Part shown: in pieces, positions 13,046-21,735 of the stretch
How the letters are laid out: every line of letters begins with the position of its first letter
Numbering within the stretch: the stretch's first letter is position 1
Origin: an uncultured Fastidiosipila sp.
GTDB lineage: Bacteria > Bacillota > Clostridia > Saccharofermentanales > Fastidiosipilaceae
Length of the DNA: 23,169 nucleotides
Direction: 5' to 3'
NCBI GenBank assembly: GCA_947253875.1
Contig: CAMYAM010000019.1
Location: 1-23,169, forward strand
Position numbers and translations under genes: made by a program
The notes under the pieces: model-generated
Databases searched by the model: none
Told to the model about the DNA's origin: nothing
The model's input: only the letters and a program-made list of their open reading frames with translations

Positions 13046-15001
13046 ATGAATAATGATAGTAAGAAACGTGGTAGTGGACTTTCGTTTTACGTTATTCTTG
13101 TAGTTGTTATCATTGCTATTTCTATGTTTTTTAGTCAAAGTCGTAGATCAGCTGATTTGAGTTATTCAGAAATGCTGCAACAGATTAATGTAGGAAATGT
13201 AGAAAAAGCAGTAATTGCAGGAAATAACATAGAACTTAAGTTTAAAAATAGTGTTAAAGGAAGTAATTTCACAAGTAAACAAATTTCACCATATTGGATG
13301 AGTGATTTGTTACAAGAGTTAAAAACTGCAGAGCAAGCGCACTCAATTGATTTTGATTATGCTGAACCAGTTAATGTAGCATCATGGCTCAATGTTATTT
13401 TATTAGTCTTGATGTTTGGTTCTATGGCATTTTTCTTGTGGCTAATGTTTTCTAAACAAGGTGGTGGAGCTGCTGGAGCTATGAACTTTGCCCGTAGCAA
13501 AGCTAAACTTGCAGATCCTGAAAAAAATAAAGTTACATTTGACGATGTAGCAGGTGCCAAAGAAGAAAAACAAGAATTGCAAGAAGTCGTTGAGTTCCTA
13601 AAAAATCCAGAGAAATTTGAAAAGTTAGGTGCGAAAATTCCTAGAGGAGTTCTCTTAGTTGGTCCTCCGGGAACAGGTAAAACCTTATTAGCAAAAGCTG
13701 TTGCAGGTGAAGCAAAAGTCCCATTTTACTCAATTAGTGGTTCAGACTTCGTAGAGATGTACGTTGGTGTTGGTGCCTCTAGAGTAAGAGATTTATTTGA
13801 AACAGCTAAGAAACATTCTCCAGCAATAATTTTTATAGATGAAATTGATGCAGTTGGTAGAAAAAGAGGCGCAGGACTTGGTGGTTCACATGATGAACGT
13901 GAACAAACACTTAACCAATTATTAGTTGAGATGGATGGTTTTGGCCCTAATGAAGATGTAATAATTATCGCAGCTACAAATAGATCTGATATCTTGGACC
14001 CTGCATTATTGAGACCAGGTAGATTCGATAGAACTGTACATGTAAATAGACCTGATCAAAATGAACGTGAAGCCATACTTAAAGTACATGCAAGAAATAA
14101 ACCAATTGCTGATAATGTTGATTTTAAGGAGATTGCTCAAACAACACCAGGATTTACTGGAGCTGACCTAGCAAACTTGCTTAACGAGGCTGCTTTAGCA
14201 GCAGCAAGAAAAGGTCAATCTTTGATTACTTATGAAGATATTTCTGCTTCAGTATTTAAGGTTGTTCTTGGACCAGAAAAAGAGAGTAGATTAATTAATG
14301 ATAAAGAAAGAGTCTTAACTGCTTATCATGAGGCAGGACACGCACTAACTTTAAGAAGTGTTTCTGAAACAGAGAAAGTCGAGAGAGTTTCTATTATTCC
14401 AGCAGGTGGAGCTGGTGGTTATACTGCGCATAAACCATTTGAAGACATTTACTTTACTACAAAGTCACAAATAATTGCAGATATAAAAGTATGTCTTGGT
14501 GGTAGAGCAGCAGAGGAAATTTACTTCGGTGAAGTAAGTACAGGTGCATCAAATGACCTTGAGAAAGCTAACCAGTCAGCAAGAGATATGATTACTAGAT
14601 ACGGAATGAGTAGCACTTTATACAATAGAGTATTTACAGATGATTCTGATGAAGTATTTATTGGTGGAAGTTATGGCAACTCAACAGCATACTCAAGCGA
14701 AGTAATTACTCAAATTGATAAAGAAGTTAGTGAAATTATTAATAACGCTTATGCTGATGTATTAAATATATTAAGAGATAAACGTCAAGCATTGGATGCT
14801 ATGGCTAAGTACTTAATGGAAAATGAAAAAATGGATGCTGAAGTCTTTGAGCAAATTTATGTGGAAAATACAACAGAAGAGCAAAGATTAAAAGATCCAA
14901 AAAATGAGGGTAGAGAATATACTTTTGGAAAGAAAAAAACAGAATTTGTACCTGAAGAAAGTTCATTTTCGCCAAGTGAATCAGAGTCGGATTTAGATTA
15001 A
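13046..15001 (+). CDS. ftsH: ATP-dependent membrane zinc metalloprotease FtsH
   Basis: Membrane-anchored AAA+ protease that degrades misfolded membrane proteins and selected regulators. Two transmembrane helices (about 12-29 and 112-136) flank an external domain. The AAA domain has Walker A GPPGTGKT (206-213), Walker B with IIFIDEIDAVG, and the second region of homology around ATNRSDILDPALLRPGRFDR. The zinc protease motif is HEAGH (428-432), with D504 in ASNDLEKA as the likely third metal ligand. The C-terminus is Ser/Glu-rich. Length 651 is normal. AGAGGAG (13027-13033) lies 12 bases before the ATG, a long spacing, but no alternative in-frame start codon lies between. Confidence 0.97.
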   Translation: MNNDSKKRGSGLSFYVILVVVIIAISMFFSQSRRSADLSYSEMLQQINVGNVEKAVIAGNNIELKFKNSVKGSNFTSKQISPYWMSDLLQELKTAEQAHSIDFDYAEPVNVASWLNVILLVLMFGSMAFFLWLMFSKQGGGAAGAMNFARSKAKLADPEKNKVTFDDVAGAKEEKQELQEVVEFLKNPEKFEKLGAKIPRGVLLVGPPGTGKTLLAKAVAGEAKVPFYSISGSDFVEMYVGVGASRVRDLFETAKKHSPAIIFIDEIDAVGRKRGAGLGGSHDEREQTLNQLLVEMDGFGPNEDVIIIAATNRSDILDPALLRPGRFDRTVHVNRPDQNEREAILKVHARNKPIADNVDFKEIAQTTPGFTGADLANLLNEAALAAARKGQSLITYEDISASVFKVVLGPEKESRLINDKERVLTAYHEAGHALTLRSVSETEKVERVSIIPAGGAGGYTAHKPFEDIYFTTKSQIIADIKVCLGGRAAEEIYFGEVSTGASNDLEKANQSARDMITRYGMSSTLYNRVFTDDSDEVFIGGSYGNSTAYSSEVITQIDKEVSEIINNAYADVLNILRDKRQALDAMAKYLMENEKMDAEVFEQIYVENTTEEQRLKDPKNEGREYTFGKKKTEFVPEESSFSPSESESDLD

Positions 15002-15031
15002 ATTAAATTATATTATTCGATAGAAAATAAT

Positions 15032-15068
15032 AATGGTCTTAGTAATATCTTACTAAGACCATTTATTT
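15032..15068. terminator. Strong bidirectional terminator between ftsH and murC
   Basis: A perfect 14-bp stem, AATGGTCTTAGTAA / TTACTAAGACCATT (15032-15045 / 15050-15063), with a TATC loop has a T-rich stretch on the + side and ATTATTATTTT on the minus side. It can therefore serve both ftsH and the convergent murC. Confidence 0.9.
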
Positions 15069-15101
15069 ATATATTTTTATAAATAAGATTAAAAGTGAAT
15101 A

Positions 15102-16586
15102 TTATTTTTCATCTTTAAAGTAAACTCCATTTTCAGATCTGCAGACATCAATTGCAGCATCTCTAACACCATCAGGACCTAAGAAGAGAATGAGATCGCC
15201 TTCTTGAACTTTACCGTGATAGAAATCAATTAACTCTGGTACTGTATTTAATCCAATTGCTTTATTTTTGTAGCGCGAATTAAATTCTTCAGCGAATCTT
15301 TCCACACTTTCTCCTAAATCATCCCATTCACGAGTGGAGTAGATTTTGTAATAAACAACATCCTCATAGTCTTTGAAGATATCTAAATAATCTTCATGAT
15401 AATCTCTAGCCCTTGAATAGTTCAATACTTGACAGATTGGCCAAATCTTATGGTGTGGCATTGAATTAGCAGCTTGTAAAGTGGCTCGTAATTCAGTAGG
15501 GTGATGAGCATAATCTGCAATAACCGTAGCATCTTCAAATGTACCAAAAATATCATATCTACCACCAGCACCATGGAATTTCTCTAAAGCTCTTTGAGCT
15601 GCTTCAGGAGTAGCTCCATTTAGGTCACATGCTGCTATTGCTGCGATCGCATTACTTACATTATGGTCTCCAGGGATTTTTAGCTTGAAGTCTCCATAAA
15701 GTACTGAATTTTTATATACTTTAAAATGAGGAATTCCGTTAATATGCTCTAATTCATCATAATAATAGTCAGCTTGTTTATCTTTAGAAAGTTCTGGATT
15801 AAATTTTCCAAAAGTATATATTCTTAAAGCACCAGTATGCTCTTTTTCTCTTAAAACATTAAGTCTTTCTAGAAAATCTTCTTTGTGCTTGCCATTTTCA
15901 GGAATAATTAATATTCCATTTTCAGCTAAGTTACCTGCGAATCTCACAAAAGAATCTATGATATCGTCTATATCTTTATAAACGTCCAAATGATCGGCAT
16001 CAATATTTAATATGATAGATGTGGTGGAGAAAAAATTCCAAAATGAACGTTTATATTCATCTGCTTCTGAAATAAACAAATTTTCATTACCAATGCGAAT
16101 AGTTCTTCCTCCAAAGTATTCAAAATCAGCTCCTAAATGCACGGTAGGATCAAGACCTGCTTCCATCATTATTAAAGCAGCCATTGAAGTGGTAGTAGAC
16201 TTACCGTGTGTACCGGAAATATTGATTACCGTTTCATAACGTCTGTTAAGCCAGCCTAAAAATTGGGCACGAGTTACACATTGAATACCTAGATTATTAG
16301 CTTTTAATAACTCTTCATTGTTTTCTGGAATAGCAGAAGAGTAGACTACTAGATTTGGCTTGATTTCTTCAATGTTTCTAGCAATTTGTGAGTGAAAAAT
16401 TTTAGCTCCAGAATTTTCTAAACGCTCAGTGTGTTCGGTACTGCGAGTGTCAGATCCAGAAACAGCAAATTTTAAACTTAAAGCAATTTCGGCTAAACCA
16501 GACATACTGATTCCACCGATCCCAATAAAATGAATTTTATCACCTGGTTTAAGATCCAAGTTTTGATAAGTAGTTATATTATTCAT
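15102..16586 (-). CDS. murC: UDP-N-acetylmuramate--L-alanine ligase MurC
   Basis: Adds the first amino acid, L-alanine, to UDP-MurNAc in peptidoglycan precursor synthesis in the cytoplasm. The N-terminal Rossmann domain has GIGGISMSG (22-30), and the ATP-binding P-loop is GTHGKST (125-131). ADEYKRSFW and the central NIDADHLDVY are conserved Mur ligase segments. ADYAHHPTEL marks the C-terminal domain. I set the start at the ATG at 16586-16584, because AAAGAGGT lies 7 bases upstream. The frame stays open to an ATG at 16643, but that codon lacks a ribosome site and lies inside the likely -35 box. Length 494 is slightly above the usual 430-470. It is transcribed alone, divergent from the LCP gene. 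Confidence 0.95.
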   Translation of the reverse strand: MNNITTYQNLDLKPGDKIHFIGIGGISMSGLAEIALSLKFAVSGSDTRSTEHTERLENSGAKIFHSQIARNIEEIKPNLVVYSSAIPENNEELLKANNLGIQCVTRAQFLGWLNRRYETVINISGTHGKSTTTSMAALIMMEAGLDPTVHLGADFEYFGGRTIRIGNENLFISEADEYKRSFWNFFSTTSIILNIDADHLDVYKDIDDIIDSFVRFAGNLAENGILIIPENGKHKEDFLERLNVLREKEHTGALRIYTFGKFNPELSKDKQADYYYDELEHINGIPHFKVYKNSVLYGDFKLKIPGDHNVSNAIAAIAACDLNGATPEAAQRALEKFHGAGGRYDIFGTFEDATVIADYAHHPTELRATLQAANSMPHHKIWPICQVLNYSRARDYHEDYLDIFKDYEDVVYYKIYSTREWDDLGESVERFAEEFNSRYKNKAIGLNTVPELIDFYHGKVQEGDLILFLGPDGVRDAAIDVCRSENGVYFKDEK

Positions 16587-16614
16587 GTTAAATACCTCTT
16601 TATTTTCTGTAAAT

Positions 16615-16643
16615 ATTTTATCATTCAATGTATTTACTGTCAT
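16615..16643 (-). promoter_or_regulatory. Promoter of murC
   Basis: On the minus strand ATGACA (16643-16638) and TAAAAT (16620-16615) are separated by exactly 17 bases, with one mismatch each from consensus. Transcription would start near 16608, leaving about 20 bases before the murC ATG, enough for the AAAGAGGT ribosome site. This supports the shorter MurC start. Confidence 0.65.
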
Positions 16644-16721
16644 TAAAGTGGTAAAATATCAAAACAATATTTAATATTAAGAATTTAATGCTTTATAAAT
16701 TCTTTAAGAAGAAAGATTATT

Positions 16722-17783
16722 ATGCATAGAAATAAAAAAGGATTTTCCTACTATCTAATTAGATTTTTAACAGCTGTTTTGGGACTTGTTTTGGGTGCAA
16801 GTTTATTTTTGTGGAATTCTTTAGATCAGATTAACTTTTTTGATTTAAGAGGTATTAAAGGAAATGCTAATTCCGAGGCAGCTGGAGATTCAGAAAAATT
16901 AGATGAATATAAAAAAATATCTAGAAGAGCTGATGGAGATTATAAACATGTTGAACTTAATGTTGATCCAAACTATCCAATAAATTACGTAGAGCAAAAA
17001 GATGAGAATGTTAAAAATATCTTGGTATTTGGTATCGACTCTAGAGGTGAGGTTAATGCAAGAGCTGATACAATAATGATTTTAACTATTAACCAAAATG
17101 ATAAATCTATTAAACTTACAAGTATATTAAGAGATACAGAAATGAACCTAAACGATGAGTATGGTATGCGAGCTAAAGTTAATGCATCTTATGCTTATGG
17201 CGGAGTTGGTATGTTAATTAATACAATTAATTATAATTTAGATCTTGATATTCAAGAATTTGTGATGTTTGATTTCTGGAGTGCTAGAAGTTTCATTGAT
17301 GATTTAGGTGGAGTTACGATAAATGTATCTGAAGAAGAGCTCCCTGCAGCTAATCAAGTTATGCAGGGAATGACAAATATTTTAAATTTTAATTACGAAG
17401 ACTATGCTTTGCAAACACCTGGAAAGCAAAAATTAAATGGTATTCAAGCTTTAGCTTGGGGGAGAGTTAGATCGATAGATTCAGATTTTGGTAGAACAAA
17501 TAGACAAAGAATTTTAGCAGAATCTATGATTGTTGAGTTCTCTAAGAAAAATGTTATTTCACAAGGATCTTTTGCAGTAAGTATAATAGACGACTTATCA
17601 AGTAATTTAGATAAAATGAGTCTATTATCAAATGGAACTCGAGCTATAATGTATGCAAACAATATACAAAAGTACAACGTCCCACAAGAAGGTATGTATG
17701 AGACAAATTATGATAACTGGAATATGATAATGGATAATGATTTACAAGTTCCAGATTTACATAAGTTTATATGGGGCAAATAA
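16722..17783 (+). CDS. LytR-CpsA-Psr (LCP) family wall-polymer ligase
   Basis: LCP proteins transfer teichoic acids or other glycopolymers from lipid carriers to peptidoglycan on the outer face of the membrane. A basic N-terminus is followed by one membrane anchor (about 10-32), then an external linker. The LCP domain (about 98-330) has D106 and R108 in GIDSRGEVNARADT, R in SILRDTEMNL, and GRTNRQR (257-263); the Arg and Asp residues bind the pyrophosphate of the polyprenyl donor. Length 353 is typical of a stand-alone LCP. The ribosome site is weak (AAGAAGAAAG). The exact member (TagU, LytR or CpsA-like) cannot be told. It lies opposite murC, which fits a cell-wall role. Confidence 0.9.
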   Translation: MHRNKKGFSYYLIRFLTAVLGLVLGASLFLWNSLDQINFFDLRGIKGNANSEAAGDSEKLDEYKKISRRADGDYKHVELNVDPNYPINYVEQKDENVKNILVFGIDSRGEVNARADTIMILTINQNDKSIKLTSILRDTEMNLNDEYGMRAKVNASYAYGGVGMLINTINYNLDLDIQEFVMFDFWSARSFIDDLGGVTINVSEEELPAANQVMQGMTNILNFNYEDYALQTPGKQKLNGIQALAWGRVRSIDSDFGRTNRQRILAESMIVEFSKKNVISQGSFAVSIIDDLSSNLDKMSLLSNGTRAIMYANNIQKYNVPQEGMYETNYDNWNMIMDNDLQVPDLHKFIWGK

Positions 17784-17828
17784 ACGTTAACAGCGACTGA
17801 GTACTTATTATAATCACTGGAGAATAGA

Positions 17829-18392
17829 ATGAAAAAAACAAATGAAAATAAAAATTTTCAAATTAAGAAAGTAGAAGATAATTCAAATATTGATAGCTCT
17901 ATTGAACATAGCGATAAAAGTCAAAAAAGACCGCCACAACCGTTAACTAGAGAACAACTAGAGTATTATCACAAGGCGCGTGAGCAAGCTTTGAGGCGTA
18001 AAGCTAAACCCGTTTCAGGCAAAAAGTCTAATGAAAATACTCAATCTAATGAAGCATATAAAAGACCAATTAAGAGTAGTAATGAAGAAAAGGTAAATGG
18101 AGAGGATTCAAATCATAGTAGTTTACAGCAAAACCTAAAGCAGAATAAAATCAGTAAAAAAAGAGAGCAAGCAGCAAAGAGGGCTGAACATTTAAGAAAA
18201 CAAGCATACTATGACTCTAAATATGCAGATGATACTGAGATTGTAGATTATTATGATTTCTCAAATCAGGATAAAAGTCCTAGACAATCAAAAAAATTTA
18301 TACATGGATTATTTAGATTTATTTCTTGGTTAATTTTCTTCATTATATTTATTATTATAGGTTATTTCCTAGCTAAATTAATTTTAGGATAA
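17829..18392 (+). CDS. Tail-anchored, charged protein of unknown function
   Basis: Family not recognised. The 187-residue product has a long hydrophilic, Lys/Asn/Ser/Glu-rich and probably disordered N-terminal part (1-155). It contains two helix-prone charged segments: PLTREQLEYYHKAREQALRR (38-57) and one around 108-128 that could form a short coiled coil. A Tyr/Asp patch (YDSKYADDTEIVDYYDF) precedes a single C-terminal membrane helix (about 159-185) ending almost at the last residue, so the bulk should face the cytoplasm. TGGAGA lies just before the ATG. It follows the LCP gene by 45 bases and ends at a strong terminator, so it is probably co-transcribed and linked to the envelope. Confidence 0.8.
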   Translation: MKKTNENKNFQIKKVEDNSNIDSSIEHSDKSQKRPPQPLTREQLEYYHKAREQALRRKAKPVSGKKSNENTQSNEAYKRPIKSSNEEKVNGEDSNHSSLQQNLKQNKISKKREQAAKRAEHLRKQAYYDSKYADDTEIVDYYDFSNQDKSPRQSKKFIHGLFRFISWLIFFIIFIIIGYFLAKLILG

Positions 18393-18398
18393 AAAGTG

Positions 18399-18451
18399 AA
18401 AGCTCCGATTTTGAATTATTTCAAAAACTCGGAGCTTTATTTTTATTTTTT
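18399..18451. terminator. Bidirectional terminator between convergent genes
   Basis: AAAGCTCCGA (18399-18408) pairs with TCGGAGCTTT (18429-18438), and the helix continues inward as TTTTGAA / TTTCAAAA after a small bulge. The + side has a long T tract (ATTTTTATTTTTT) and the minus side has CACTTTTT. It ends the LCP transcript and the convergent prs transcript. Confidence 0.85.
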
Positions 18452-18464
18452 GCTGGGAAGTGAT

Positions 18465-19706
18465 TTAATTATTAAATATATTAAATGATTGCAATTCTTT
18501 ATTTTTTTGCAATAATTCAGTAATCTGTGGAGATTGGTCAAGCACTCCAGATATTGAAGCTTGATGGTTTAAAGCATCAATTAATTGAGAAGTCATGCTT
18601 GATAGATCAACATCCCTATACCAAGGTGAATTTAATAATTCTTCTGTATGGTTTGTTAGGTTAGTTCCATAAATTTTACTAATATATCCATCTTCATATG
18701 CTTTATCAATAAGAGCTGTTCCTTGTGTCATAAGAGGATATGTACATAACATGATTATGTTGCTTGCACCATAATCCTCTTTTAAGGCTTTAGCTGTTCG
18801 AGTAACTGTAGAACCAGAGAAAATAATATCATCAATAATAATAGCAGTTTTACCTTCGAGGTCCTTACCGAGATACTTGTAATTTATATCTGGGTCAAAG
18901 TTTTTATCGTGTTTATAAACTTTTTGTCTGAAAAATGTACCTACTTGTAATCCAAGAACAGAAGCATAATAAGTAGCTCGCTTCATACCGCGCTCGTCTG
19001 GACTTATTACAACAGCCTGTTCAGGATCAGCAAAGTCAACACTAGGATAATCACTAATTAAAGCACGAATTAAATTATATGCAGTAGGAACATTTTCAAT
19101 TCCAAAAAGAGGAATTGCATTTTCAACACGTGGTTCGTGTGGGTCATAGGTCATGATTACATGTACACCTAAGTTGTTTAGTTCTTTTAGCATATTAGCA
19201 CAATCAAGAGATTCACGTGAATGTCTAACATCTTGCAAACCTTGATAAAGATATGGCATGACAACGTTAATTTTTCTAGCTTTATTATTTGCTGCTAAAA
19301 TAATACGTTTAAGATTTTGGAAATGTTCGTCAGGAGACATAGGCACTTGCATACCAAACATTTCATAACTGGCATTATGATTAGTGATATCACAGAAAAT
19401 GTATAAGTCATGACCACGAACTGTATCATTTAATGTGCCTTTAGCTTCACCAGAAGAGAAGCGAGAGATTGTACTAGATATGATATAAGTGTTTCTCATA
19501 AAACCAATTTCGTCAGCAAGAAGTTGTGGCTTTTGTTGAACTTTCTTAATACGTATGTTATACAAATGATTGTTAACTTTATTAACAAAATCCTCTGTTC
19601 CCGGAAGTGCTATAAGACCAACAGGACCATTTGTTTCCATTTGTTGATTTGAACTTGCATCATAAAGATTATAATTTGAATTATTTAATAAAAAATCATT
19701 ATTCAT
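18465..19706 (-). CDS. PRPP-synthase paralogue with altered active site
   Basis: Belongs to the ribose-phosphate pyrophosphokinase family (413 residues against about 315 for B. subtilis Prs). Family landmarks: SRFSSGEAKGTLNDTVRGHD (81-100), NVVMPYLYQG (147-156), the metal-site His in DPHEPR (H190) and a PRPP-type loop IIIDDIIFSGST (289-300). Two ATP-contacting arginines of the bacterial R-Q-D-R segment are absent (L157-Q158-D159-V160), and the flexible loop reads R260-Q-K262 instead of K-x-R. I infer a weakly active or regulatory partner of the adjacent paralogue. Its ATG overlaps the stop of that gene (TAATG), with GGGGAGG as a strong ribosome site, so they are translationally coupled. It could still be active with altered kinetics. 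Confidence 0.85.
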   Translation of the reverse strand: MNNDFLLNNSNYNLYDASSNQQMETNGPVGLIALPGTEDFVNKVNNHLYNIRIKKVQQKPQLLADEIGFMRNTYIISSTISRFSSGEAKGTLNDTVRGHDLYIFCDITNHNASYEMFGMQVPMSPDEHFQNLKRIILAANNKARKINVVMPYLYQGLQDVRHSRESLDCANMLKELNNLGVHVIMTYDPHEPRVENAIPLFGIENVPTAYNLIRALISDYPSVDFADPEQAVVISPDERGMKRATYYASVLGLQVGTFFRQKVYKHDKNFDPDINYKYLGKDLEGKTAIIIDDIIFSGSTVTRTAKALKEDYGASNIIMLCTYPLMTQGTALIDKAYEDGYISKIYGTNLTNHTEELLNSPWYRDVDLSSMTSQLIDALNHQASISGVLDQSPQITELLQKNKELQSFNIFNN

Positions 19707-20923
19707 TATTTAGCCTCCCCAGATTCTACTTTATCTAGATATTCCTTGATTTTTTCAGTTGGATCAATAAGGTTGGACATTGAAGCATCATGATTTAGTG
19801 CATCAATAATCAATGCTACAAACTTCGAGCAATCAACATCAACCCACCAAGGTCTGTTTAGAAGTTCTTCTGTACGATAAATAAGATTACTACCAAAAAC
19901 AAAATCAATATATCCTTCATCAAAAGCATTATCAAAAGCTTCTAGCCCTGAGGTAAATAAACCAAATGTAGCACAACATAGAACACGTCTTGCACCACGT
20001 TTTTTCATCTCTTTAGCTACGTCTAGCATTGAACCACCACTTGAGATCATATCATCAATGATAATTACATCTTTACCTGAAACATCATCACCAAGATAGT
20101 CATGTGCTAAAATAGGATTTTTGCCATCAACTACTTTTGTGTAATCTCTTAATTTATAGAATGTTCCTAATGGTGCATGGAATAGGTTTGAAAAGTACAT
20201 AACTCTATCAATCGCGCCTTCATCTGGAGCTATAAATACAATATCATCACCGTATAGATCAATATCTTCAACGTTTTCATAAATTGCTTGAATTAGCTGT
20301 AAATGTATTGGAATATTTTCAAAACCAGAGATCGGTGTTGAATTTGAAACTCTAGGATCATGAGCATCAAAAGTAATGACGCTTGCGACTCCTAATTTCT
20401 CTAGCTCTTCTAGCATATAAGCACAATCTAAAGACTCACGAGAACTACGTCTATGTTGGCGACCTTCATAAAGAAAAGGCATAATGACATTAATACGTCT
20501 AGCTTTACCACTAGTTGCTAATATCATACGTTTTAGATCTTGATAATGCTCATCTGGGGTAATAGGTTTAAATTTACCATAAAAATTATAACCAACTGAA
20601 TAGTTCATAGCATCCATAAAAATAAAAATATCATGACCACGAACAGTATCATTAAATTTAGCAATCCCTTCTCCAGTTGGGAGTCTAGATACATGAGCAT
20701 CAATACGGTAATCATCTCTTAGAAAACCAGGACTAGTTGTTTCTAATTGCTGTGAATATGATTTACGTCTTTTGATAAGGTGTTGATTTACTAAATTAAT
20801 AAAAGATTTAGCTCCCTCAGTCTCTACTATACCTAGTGGACCTATAGCTCCCATGATGTTATCACCTTCGTGCTGGTAGCTTGAGTAGCTTGAGTAACTT
20901 GACTCTGAGCCTGAATTTTGCAT
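19706..20923 (-). CDS. prs: Ribose-phosphate pyrophosphokinase, long form
   Basis: Makes PRPP from ribose-5-phosphate and ATP for nucleotide, His and Trp synthesis and for salvage by Hpt. The 405-residue protein keeps the key positions: R155-Q156-H157-R158 aligned with the ATP-binding R-Q-D-R, H188 in DAHDPR, flexible-loop K257-L-R259, and the PRPP loop IIIDDMISSGGS (287-298). Against classical Prs it has an N-terminal extension containing three SSY units (8-16) and extra C-terminal length. GGAGG lies 7-8 bases before the ATG (minus strand), supporting this start; a second Met lies at 24. It is the first gene of a two-gene minus-strand operon. By residue conservation it is the likely catalytic member. 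Confidence 0.9.
   Translation of the reverse strand: MQNSGSESSYSSYSSYQHEGDNIMGAIGPLGIVETEGAKSFINLVNQHLIKRRKSYSQQLETTSPGFLRDDYRIDAHVSRLPTGEGIAKFNDTVRGHDIFIFMDAMNYSVGYNFYGKFKPITPDEHYQDLKRMILATSGKARRINVIMPFLYEGRQHRRSSRESLDCAYMLEELEKLGVASVITFDAHDPRVSNSTPISGFENIPIHLQLIQAIYENVEDIDLYGDDIVFIAPDEGAIDRVMYFSNLFHAPLGTFYKLRDYTKVVDGKNPILAHDYLGDDVSGKDVIIIDDMISSGGSMLDVAKEMKKRGARRVLCCATFGLFTSGLEAFDNAFDEGYIDFVFGSNLIYRTEELLNRPWWVDVDCSKFVALIIDALNHDASMSNLIDPTEKIKEYLDKVESGEAK
20878..20904 (-). repeat. Three tandem 9-base repeats in the prs N-terminus
   Basis: On the + strand AGCTTGAGT occurs twice in tandem, followed by a variant AACTTGACT. On the coding strand these encode Ser/Tyr units (SSY) near residues 7-16 of the long Prs. 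The copies are in frame, so a gain or loss of units would change length only. The segment lies outside the conserved enzyme fold. Confidence 0.8.
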
Positions 20924-20953
20924 ACGCCGCCTCCATATAAAATTCTTATAATC

Positions 20954-20981
20954 ATTATAACCTAAAGACTAGAAGCGTTAA
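20954..20981 (-). promoter_or_regulatory. Promoter of the prs pair
   Basis: On the minus strand TTAACG (20981-20976) and a perfect TATAAT (20959-20954) are 16 bases apart. Transcription would start near 20947, about 24 bases before the prs ATG, with GGAGG inside that leader. The rest of the gap to engB (to 21088) is very AT-rich; a TATAAT at 21004-21009 may serve engB but has no clear -35. Confidence 0.55.
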
Positions 20982-21088
20982 AGATTAATTAATGTTTTTG
21001 TTTTATAATAAAATAAAACAAAATAAAATAGTTATAAATATACACAATTGTTTTTAATTAACACTAAATAGAAGATAGGTGAGCATTT

Positions 21089-21688
21089 ATGAAAATAAAT
21101 TTTCAAAATACTAAACACATTAAAACTGTAGGTAAGGTTAAAGATGTTCCTGAGTTTGACAAAGAAGAGATTGTTTTGGCTGGAAGATCCAATGTAGGTA
21201 AATCTAGTATGATTAATGCTCTAACCAATAATAAAAGTTTAGCGAGAGTTAGTTCTAGTCCTGGGAAAACCAGATTGATTTTATATTTTGATGTGGATGG
21301 TAAGTTTATTTTGACAGACTTGCCTGGTTACGGTTATGCGAAAGCAGACAAATCTACAGTAGAAACTTTTAATGCCTTAACTGATAACTATCTTCAAAGT
21401 GAAAAGCGATTTGCTTTAGTTTTGTTTTTGCTAGATATAAGACATAAACCAAGTAAACAAGATGAAATGATGTTTGAGTTTTTGAATGACATTGAACAAC
21501 CGTACGTAGTTGTTTTGACAAAAGCTGATAAATTAAGTAAAAACCAAATATTCCAACAAGAGCAGATGTTTAGGAAGTTATCTTATATTGGTGAAGAAGG
21601 TGCTCTTTTTACTATTTCCAATACAAAAAAAGCTGGTCTAGAAGACCTTAAAAATTTTATAAGTGAATATTTGTCTGATTTTAACTAG
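21089..21688 (+). CDS. engB: Ribosome-biogenesis GTP-binding protein EngB (YsxC/YihA)
   Basis: Essential TRAFAC-class GTPase needed for late assembly of the 50S subunit. G1 is GRSNVGKS (32-39), G2 falls in SSSPGKTR (56-62), G3 is DLPG in DLPGYGYAKA (77-80) and G4 is TKAD (144-147). Length 199 is typical, as the protein is little more than the G domain. AGGTGA lies upstream of the ATG. In Bacillus the gene follows lonA; here it starts a unit with comEC 102 bases downstream, divergent from prs. Confidence 0.96.
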   Translation: MKINFQNTKHIKTVGKVKDVPEFDKEEIVLAGRSNVGKSSMINALTNNKSLARVSSSPGKTRLILYFDVDGKFILTDLPGYGYAKADKSTVETFNALTDNYLQSEKRFALVLFLLDIRHKPSKQDEMMFEFLNDIEQPYVVVLTKADKLSKNQIFQQEQMFRKLSYIGEEGALFTISNTKKAGLEDLKNFISEYLSDFN

Positions 21689-21715
21689 ATTTGTAATAAT
21701 TAAAAAAAATAAGAT

Positions 21716-21730
21716 TTGATAAATTATCAA
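21716..21730. promoter_or_regulatory. Inverted repeat between engB and comEC
   Basis: TTGATAA-A-TTATCAA is a perfect 7-bp inverted repeat about one base apart, 28 bases after the engB stop. A related half, TGATAATTTAT, recurs at the comEC start (21781-21791). The arms are too close to form an RNA hairpin, so a protein-binding operator is more likely if it has any function. Chance is quite possible in this base composition. Confidence 0.3.
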
Positions 21731-21735
21731 CATCT

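Noticed and set aside
16587..16643. Nineteen extra N-terminal codons for MurC
   Set aside because: The upstream ATG has no Shine-Dalgarno and coincides with the likely -35 box. The ATG at 16586 has a good site at the right distance and a promoter ahead of it.
17787..17814. TTAACA and TATAAT, 16 bases apart, as a promoter for the tail-anchored protein gene
   Set aside because: The boxes are good, but transcription would start near 17821, cutting into the ribosome site at 17818-17823. A near-leaderless mRNA is unlikely, so I treat the gene as read through from the LCP gene.
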